A stretch of DNA of 64,000 bases. Source: Campylobacter jejuni subsp. jejuni 414 (GTDB lineage Bacteria > Campylobacterota > Campylobacteria > Campylobacterales > Campylobacteraceae). The DNA lies in NCBI GenBank assembly GCA_000163995.1, contig CM000855.1, forward strand, positions 950,924 to 1,014,923. Direction: 5' to 3'. This document shows, in pieces, positions 58,968-64,000 of the stretch. Made by a program: the position numbers and the translations under genes. The notes beneath the pieces were generated by a model. The model ran no database searches. It saw only the letters and a program-made list of their open reading frames with translations, and had not been told where the DNA came from. How positions within the stretch are numbered: position 1 is the first letter of the stretch; each line of letters starts with the position of its first letter.

Positions 58968-60547
58968 TATTTTCTCCTATAACCAAACCAAAATCTTGTA
59001 TTATTGCTTTTTTCTATGCGTTGCATAAAATAATCAAACATTCCATGAGTTCCTAAAATAGCCGTAATCATAGAAACAACAATACCAATTCCCAAAGTTA
59101 CAGCAAAACCTTTAACCGCTCCTGTTCCATAAGCATAAAGTGCCACCGAAGTAACTAAAGAAGTAATATTTGAATCTACAATCGCACTCATAGCATTTTT
59201 ATAACCTTGTTCTATGCTGGTTCTTATATTCACTCCATCTCGTAAGAGTTCACGTATACGCTCATTAATAATCACATTTGCATCTACTGCCATTCCTACA
59301 GTTAAAACAAGCCCTGCCATTCCTGGTAAAGTAAGAGTTGCTCCAAACATAGCCATAACCGCAACAACTACCAAAACATTAACAAGCATTGCGATATTTG
59401 CAAAAATCCCTGCTACACCGTAATACATCATCATAAATACTACAATAAAAACAGACGCACCAATTAAGGCTATCATACTCATTTTAATACTATCAGCACC
59501 TAAAGATGGTCCTATACTTCTTTGTTCAAGTAATTTTACAGGCGCAAGCAAGGCTCCACTTCTTAAAGCCACAGCCACATCACGCGCTTCTTCTTGAGTA
59601 AAGGCTCCACTGATTTGCCCACTACCGCCACCTATGCGTTCATTAATAGATGGGGCAGAATATATCTTATTATCAAGCACAATAGCAAGACGCTTGCCAA
59701 CATTTGCTCCCGTATAATCAGCAAATTTTTTAGAACCTTCGGCATTTAAAGTAAAATTAATCACAGGATAATTACTCTTATCACTAAGCCCTACTCTTGC
59801 ATCAGTAAGCATAGACCCATCTAAAATAGGTATACTTTTTAAAGGATATTTTAAATTCGGATTTCTAAAATCAGGTACTAAAATCAGTCCATAACTTGCC
59901 GCTTCGGCATCACTCATTGTAGAAGCTTGATTCATTTTAGAATCATCAACTTCCATAAGTTGTAAATGCGCTGCTTTTGTAATGCGTTCTTTTGCCCTTA
60001 GTTCATCTTCTTTGGTTTTAATCCCAGCAAGTTCAACCAAAATCTTATCATCGCCTTGTTTAGCAACTGTTGGCTCTGCTAAACCAAATTGATCAAGCCT
60101 ATTTCTTATAGTCTCAACTGCTTGCAAAAGTGCAAAATTTTCTATATTTTTTACTTCTTCTGGAGTAAAAGAAATTTTATAGTGCATATTTTCATTTTGC
60201 ACATTAATTCCTTTTATTTCTTTAAGTAAATTTTCAACTTTTGCAATATCTGCATTATCAAGTAAGGTAAATTCCAAAATATCATCATGAGTATTTAAAC
60301 CATCATTTAAGATGTTTTCTTTGTTAAAAGAATAACTCAATGAAGATGCAATTGATTTTATTTTTGACTTTACAGCTTCTTCGTTATCTACGCCTAAAAG
60401 CATATAAAGTCCACCTTGCAAATCAAGTCCTAAGTTAATCTTTGCACCACGTTCTGACTGCAAAAAAGAAGGGAGTGAAAAAGCCACTCCAAAAATAAAT
60501 ACCACTATAAAAATAATCAAGCGATAATTGATTTTAGAATTACGCAT
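58967..60547 (-). CDS. secD: SecD, protein-export membrane protein
   Basis: 526 residues from the ATG at 60547. First membrane segment then LGLDLQGGLYMLLGV, the large periplasmic domain (VETIRNRLDQFGLAEPTVAKQGDDKI), and the C-terminal five-helix RND core with TVGMAVDANVIINERIRE. It overlaps the yajC stop by 8 bp. It is intact. Confidence 0.96.
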   Translation of the reverse strand: MRNSKINYRLIIFIVVFIFGVAFSLPSFLQSERGAKINLGLDLQGGLYMLLGVDNEEAVKSKIKSIASSLSYSFNKENILNDGLNTHDDILEFTLLDNADIAKVENLLKEIKGINVQNENMHYKISFTPEEVKNIENFALLQAVETIRNRLDQFGLAEPTVAKQGDDKILVELAGIKTKEDELRAKERITKAAHLQLMEVDDSKMNQASTMSDAEAASYGLILVPDFRNPNLKYPLKSIPILDGSMLTDARVGLSDKSNYPVINFTLNAEGSKKFADYTGANVGKRLAIVLDNKIYSAPSINERIGGGSGQISGAFTQEEARDVAVALRSGALLAPVKLLEQRSIGPSLGADSIKMSMIALIGASVFIVVFMMMYYGVAGIFANIAMLVNVLVVVAVMAMFGATLTLPGMAGLVLTVGMAVDANVIINERIRELLRDGVNIRTSIEQGYKNAMSAIVDSNITSLVTSVALYAYGTGAVKGFAVTLGIGIVVSMITAILGTHGMFDYFMQRIEKSNNTRFWFGYRRK

Positions 60548-60812
60548 CAATTTTCTTTGCTATAAATTCTCTTGAAATTTTTGCAGTAACATTGTCTTCA
60601 TTAAGCTTAACTTTGATAAAATCGTCCTCTGGTTTTACGACTTCACAAATAAGTCCGCCATTAGTGATGATTTTATCTCCTTTTTGCAAAGACTCAAGCA
60701 TTTGTTTATGCGCTTTTGCTTGTTTTTGTTGTGGTCTAATCACCAAGAAATAAAAAATTGCAAATAATACTACAAGAGGTAACAATGAAGTTAAAATTGA
60801 ATTTTCTGCCAT
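60540..60812 (-). CDS. yajC: YajC, Sec accessory protein
   Basis: 90 residues: one membrane helix (SLLPLVVLFAIFYFLVIRPQQKQAK) and a cytoplasmic domain LQKGDKIITNGGLICEVV...VKLNEDNVTAKISREF. It forms part of SecDF-YajC. The ATG at 60812 has RBS AAGGA. The first 28 bp of the gene are antisense to the start of lnt. Confidence 0.95.
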   Translation of the reverse strand: MAENSILTSLLPLVVLFAIFYFLVIRPQQKQAKAHKQMLESLQKGDKIITNGGLICEVVKPEDDFIKVKLNEDNVTAKISREFIAKKIDA

Positions 60813-62119
60813 ATTTTTCCTTTATTCCAAAAAAATTAAACACTAATTCTATCATTTTTAAAATAATAAAAGTCTTTTTTATTGCAATTTTACTTTCAAA
60901 TTCTATTTATTTATCATTTTTTGAAAATTTTGAAAATATTTTTACACAAACTATTAGCCCATTTTTAGCTATTTGGGGCTTGGTTTTACTCTTAAAAAGT
61001 AAAAATTCTAAACAATATTTTTGGATAGGTTTTTTTGTAGGAATCCTTTGGTTTTGGTGGCTTGGCTTATCTTCAATTTATTTTAACCTAAACTATTTAG
61101 TACCAATCATACCAATCATTGTTGGTTTTATTTATGGACTACTTTTTAGATTATGTTATGTGTTAAAATTCGATTTTTTAAGACTTTGTGGAATTTTTTG
61201 TATAAGTTTTATTCATCCATTAGGCTTTGATTGGCTTAATTGGGGAGTTTTTACAGTTTATGGTTTTTTTGATCCTAGTTATCGTGGTATTATTTGTATA
61301 TTTTTAATAGCGTATTTTATCTATGAAGGCTATATATCAAGATATTATAAAATAGCAATTGTTCTTATTTTATTCTTCAGCGGATTTCAATATGATGAAA
61401 AACAAGCTAAAACCCTTGATTTAAACTACAAACTTGTTAACACAAATATCTCTCAAGATCAAAAATTTTTACAAGAGAATTTAAAATCAAATTCTGATGC
61501 CTTAATTCAAAATATAATTCAAGCCATAAATGAAAAAAAAGAGCTTATAATCTTACCTGAAACTGCTTTTGCTTTTAATTTAAAAAACACCAAATATGAA
61601 CTTATACTCAAGGAATTATCCTACAAAATTACCATTATCACAGGAGCATTTAATATCGAAAAAGAGCATACTTACAACAGTACTTACATCTTTAAAAAAG
61701 GTAATGTTTATATTTTAAATAAGCATTTTTTAGTTCCCTTTGGTGAAGAGATTCCATTTTTCAAAGATTTGATAAAAAAATATTTTCTTAAAAATATTGA
61801 AGAATTTTCTAAAGGTCCGGTGCAAAGCAAATATAAACTAAATAATCAAATTATCACAAATGCAATTTGCTATGAAGTTACCAAAGAACAAAATTACCAA
61901 AATTCACAAATTATTATAGCCTTAAGTAATAATGCTTGGTTTAATCACAGCAGTGAATACAAACTCCAGCAACTCTTGATCAAATTTTATGCAAGCAAAT
62001 ATGGAGTTAGCGTTTATCATGCCACAAATGGTAAAGAAAATATAGTTATACTCCCTAAGAAAGCTCTAAGTAAAGATTGGAAAAATTTATTTAACAGAAT
62101 ATTTAGTACTAAAAATTAA
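60785..62119 (+). CDS. lnt: Lnt, apolipoprotein N-acyltransferase
   Basis: 444 residues from the ATG at 60785 (RBS AAGAGG). About six membrane segments precede a nitrilase domain, with catalytic E in LIILPETAFAF, K/E region in HFLVPFGEEIPFF, and cysteine in ITNAICYEV. It N-acylates the lipoprotein cysteine. It is shorter than the E. coli enzyme (512). Its 5' end overlaps yajC head-to-head by 28 bp. Corresponds to Cj1095. Confidence 0.88.
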   Translation: MKLKLNFLPYFSFIPKKLNTNSIIFKIIKVFFIAILLSNSIYLSFFENFENIFTQTISPFLAIWGLVLLLKSKNSKQYFWIGFFVGILWFWWLGLSSIYFNLNYLVPIIPIIVGFIYGLLFRLCYVLKFDFLRLCGIFCISFIHPLGFDWLNWGVFTVYGFFDPSYRGIICIFLIAYFIYEGYISRYYKIAIVLILFFSGFQYDEKQAKTLDLNYKLVNTNISQDQKFLQENLKSNSDALIQNIIQAINEKKELIILPETAFAFNLKNTKYELILKELSYKITIITGAFNIEKEHTYNSTYIFKKGNVYILNKHFLVPFGEEIPFFKDLIKKYFLKNIEEFSKGPVQSKYKLNNQIITNAICYEVTKEQNYQNSQIIIALSNNAWFNHSSEYKLQQLLIKFYASKYGVSVYHATNGKENIVILPKKALSKDWKNLFNRIFSTKN

Positions 62120-62156
62120 AAATTTTAATTTTAAAGTAATTTAAGTTATTTTATAT

Positions 62157-62162
62157 TATAAT
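62157..62162 (+). promoter_or_regulatory. -10 box for the structured RNA candidate
   Basis: TATAAT in ATATTATAATTTTATT. A transcript would begin about 7-8 bp downstream, close to the first base of the 14-bp inverted repeat at 62174. Confidence 0.5.
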
Positions 62163-62173
62163 TTTATTAATAT

Positions 62174-62274
62174 TTTGACTTAGAGGGGTTTTTACCCCAA
62201 AGCTAAATTAATTTAGCTTCCTTCCTAACTTTTATATTTATGAGGGATATTAAAAAATATCCCTCTAAGTCAAA
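62174..62274 (+). ncRNA. Candidate structured small RNA between lnt and metK
   Basis: The 221-bp gap has no ORF but dense pairing potential. TTTGACTTAGAGGG (62174-62187) pairs perfectly with CCCTCTAAGTCAAA (62261-62274). Inside are GGGG-TTTTTA-CCCC (62185-62198), a 20-bp palindrome AAGCTAAATTAATTTAGCTT (62200-62219), and GAGGGATATT/AATATCCCTC (62242-62251/62256-62265). The outer and last stems share CCCTC, so they are mutually exclusive. The unpaired CTTCCTTCCTAAC could pair with Shine-Dalgarno sequences. A -10 box lies just upstream. Strand is inferred from that. It matches no RNA family I know. Confidence 0.5.
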
Positions 62275-62297
62275 TTTAATCTTCATTAAATCTTTTA

Positions 62298-62328
62298 ATT
62301 ATACAAGCCTTGTTTAAGCTTGTATAAT
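62298..62328. terminator. Hairpin between the RNA candidate and metK
   Basis: Perfect 11-bp stem ATTATACAAGC (62298-62308) with GCTTGTATAAT (62318-62328), 9-base loop. On the plus strand a T-rich stretch (ATTTATAATTTTTT) follows, so it may end the RNA candidate; on the minus strand it lies just past the metK stop without a clear U-run. Confidence 0.55.
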
Positions 62329-62340
62329 ATTTATAATTTT

Positions 62341-63537
62341 TTAAAGTAATTTTTTAAACTGCTCCACAGCATCAAGTTTTTCCCAAGGATAATCCTTTTG
62401 TCCTACTTGTCCACGAGCTGCTACATCAGCATAAAGAAAAGTTTCTTTACTTGGTTTATCCAGATGAAATTTATCACGAATCCAATTTGGTGTTAAAGAG
62501 AAATTTTGCATGACAAAATCACTTAAAATATCATCGTTTGCACTAGTATTTGTTCCCATGCAATCCACGCTTACCGAAGTAGGTTTTGCAACACCTATAG
62601 CATAACTAAGCTGAACGATACATTTTTTAGCAAGTCCTGCTGCAACTATATTTTTAGCTAGCCATCTACCTGCATAAAGTCCGCTTCTATCAACTTTAGT
62701 GTAATCTTTACTAGATTGTGCGCCACCACCTATTGGAGAATAGCCTCCAAAACTATCCACTATAAGTTTTCTTCCTGTTAAACCACTATCGTGCAAAGAA
62801 GAGTGATTGACATATTTACCTGTTGGATTGATTAAAATTCTAGTTTTATTAGGATCAAAAAGTTCTTTTGGTAAATTGCTATCTAAAATAAGTTTCATCA
62901 CTAAAGATCTTAAATCTTCTATTTTCATACTCTCAACGCAAGGTACAGAAACCACTATGGTATGGATGCTTTGAGGCTTACAATTTTCAAAATTTATCTT
63001 AGTACCATAATCAATGGTCACTTGAGTTTTAATATCCACTCCAAGTTCATGCGGATTTGCTTTTGCGTAAGCATAAACTCTATCACATAGAATTCTTGCA
63101 TAACTAATAGCCGCTGGCATATATTCCTCAGCTTCACAACTTGCAAAACCAAACATAATACCTTGATCACCTGCTCCTGTTTCGCCATCTTCTTGATCGA
63201 CACCTTGATTAATGTCAGGGCTTTGCTCATTTAAAAACACCATAACATCAACTTCATCAGGATGTAAACATTGCTCTTTACTAAAATATCCTGTTCCATC
63301 ATAACCAATGTTTTTTAAAACATCTTTAACTAAATTATCGTAATCAGCCTTACTAAGCTTATGATTTGACTTAACTTCGCCTCCAATCACAACCTTATTT
63401 CCTGCGACAAAAACCTCACTCGCCACCCTTGAATTTTTGTCATTTTTCAAGAGTATATCCACTATCGTATCAGCGATTATATCAGCACACTTGTCTGGAT
63501 GACCTGCGCTTACGACTTCTGAAGTGAATAGATACAT
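62341..63537 (-). CDS. metK: MetK, S-adenosylmethionine synthetase
   Basis: 398 residues from the ATG at 63537; the upstream ATG at 63552 is discounted because its codons overlap the RBS AAAGGA. Motifs: FTSEVVSAGHPDKCADIIADTIVD, GETGAGDQGIMFGFA, and the P-loop-like GGGAQSSKDYTKVDRSGLYAGR. It makes SAM from methionine and ATP. It is intact and ends next to the hairpin region. Confidence 0.96.
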   Translation of the reverse strand: MYLFTSEVVSAGHPDKCADIIADTIVDILLKNDKNSRVASEVFVAGNKVVIGGEVKSNHKLSKADYDNLVKDVLKNIGYDGTGYFSKEQCLHPDEVDVMVFLNEQSPDINQGVDQEDGETGAGDQGIMFGFASCEAEEYMPAAISYARILCDRVYAYAKANPHELGVDIKTQVTIDYGTKINFENCKPQSIHTIVVSVPCVESMKIEDLRSLVMKLILDSNLPKELFDPNKTRILINPTGKYVNHSSLHDSGLTGRKLIVDSFGGYSPIGGGAQSSKDYTKVDRSGLYAGRWLAKNIVAAGLAKKCIVQLSYAIGVAKPTSVSVDCMGTNTSANDDILSDFVMQNFSLTPNWIRDKFHLDKPSKETFLYADVAARGQVGQKDYPWEKLDAVEQFKKLL

Positions 63538-63567
63538 AAAAAGTCCTTTCATTTAAAATGAACTATA

Positions 63568-63573
63568 ATTGTA
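63568..63573 (-). promoter_or_regulatory. -10 box for metK, with an adjacent inverted repeat
   Basis: TACAAT on the minus strand, ~31 bp before the ATG at 63537. Just upstream of it is the inverted repeat AACTTAT/ATAAGTT within 63582-63604, which could be an operator. No SAM riboswitch fold is seen in the short leader. Confidence 0.5.
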
Positions 63574-63675
63574 CCGAAATAAACTTATCAAAGCTTAATA
63601 AGTTAAAAATTCACTAAAATTAAGCAAAAGTTAGCTAAAATCAACTTTGATATAAAAAATATTTAAAAGGTTTTT

Positions 63676-64000
63676 ATGTTTTCTAAAATCATTCAAAGCT
63701 ATACTAAAGGCAATCTTATAATCCAAATTTGTATAGGTATAGCACTAGGGATACTCATAGGTATTAGCTCTAAAGAAATATCTGAAATTGCAAATTTACT
63801 CGGAATACTTTTTACAAGTGCCTTAAAAGCCATTGCTCCGATGCTTGTTTTTATTTTAATTTTAACCTCAATTTGCACTAAAGATTTTTCTCAAAGTGGT
63901 ACTAAAATCAAAAATATCATCATTTTATATATAGTAGGTACCTTTCTTGCCTCAGCTTGTGCAGTTCTTACTAATTTTTTCTTCCCTGTAAAACTTGTTT
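63676..64000 (+). CDS. sstT: SstT-like sodium:serine/threonine symporter (5' part)
   Basis: The frame runs from the ATG at 63676 (RBS AAAAGG) off the end of the window, giving 108 residues. Three membrane segments are visible, and the start KIIQSYTKGNLIIQICIGIALGILIG with LLGILFTSALKAIAPMLVFILI is the pattern of the dicarboxylate/amino-acid:cation symporter family, SstT branch. A TATAAA at 63651-63656 could be its -10. It is divergent from metK. Corresponds to Cj1097. Confidence 0.88.
   Translation, partial: MFSKIIQSYTKGNLIIQICIGIALGILIGISSKEISEIANLLGILFTSALKAIAPMLVFILILTSICTKDFSQSGTKIKNIIILYIVGTFLASACAVLTNFFFPVKLV

Noticed and set aside
63537-63675. SAM riboswitch upstream of metK
   Set aside because: The leader from the -10 box to the ATG is only about 25 nt, too short for known SAM-sensing folds.

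Overview
The window is AT-rich chromosomal DNA from an epsilonproteobacterium, almost certainly Campylobacter jejuni or a very close relative. Gene order (murG, thiSFGH, dapE, cjeI-like, mutS2, murC, ileS, rdxA, pgsA, rpsF-ssb-rpsR, lon, fliW, mfd, leuS, secDF, metK) and the encoded proteins match what I remember of the C. jejuni Cj1039-Cj1097 interval. I ran no search. The DNA is gene-dense with short overlaps throughout. There is no gene-free stretch above 300 bp, and I saw no tRNA, rRNA, insertion sequence or CRISPR.

Layout. 1-6.9 kb: the murG end, an MFS permease, a broken beta-propeller gene, an AraC regulator and the thiazole branch of thiamine synthesis (thiS-F-G-H-tenI-like). 6.9-11.8 kb: an accessory cassette between thiS and dapE, made of a fused nuclease-methyltransferase, a DUF3800 protein, an unrecognised small protein with weak toxin-nuclease resemblance, and a two-TRD specificity subunit. 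11.8-18.1 kb: dapE, a LysE exporter, a sirtuin and a CjeI-like type IIG enzyme containing a G9 tract. 18-30.6 kb: mutS2, murC, a phase-variable sulfatase-fold transferase (G9, out of frame), a nitrilase, xseB, guaB, gatA and ileS. 30.7-39.1 kb (mostly plus strand): cinA-like, a GNAT remnant, two tandem nitroreductases including rdxA, pgsA, rseP, a DUF535 gene, an rclA/DUF302 oxidative-defence pair on the minus strand, and rpsF-ssb-rpsR. 39.1-64 kb: lon, bamD, fliW-proC-three pseudopilin-like genes, hemD-thiE-thiD, a MagIII-like glycosylase, mfd, a bactofilin with a LytM peptidase, folC, a degenerate GGDEF protein, lptE, leuS, secDF-yajC, lnt, a candidate structured RNA, metK and the start of sstT.

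A striking feature is the number of single-base frameshifts. Nearly all are +1 in A/T homopolymers, and they fall in genes expected to be essential (dapE, leuS, bamD) as well as in mfd, cinA, a LysE gene, the GGDEF gene and cjeI. In each case the homologous protein continues in the next frame. The simplest reading is sequence or assembly indel error, although a real mutator lineage cannot be excluded from one sequence. Separately, the two G9 tracts are classic Campylobacter contingency loci, and the beta-propeller gene and GNAT remnant look like genuine decay.

The best candidates for something under-described are the four-gene defence-like cassette at 6.9-11.8 kb and the structured RNA candidate at 62.17-62.33 kb, which has its own -10 box, a 14-bp closing inverted repeat and a pyrimidine-rich unpaired segment.
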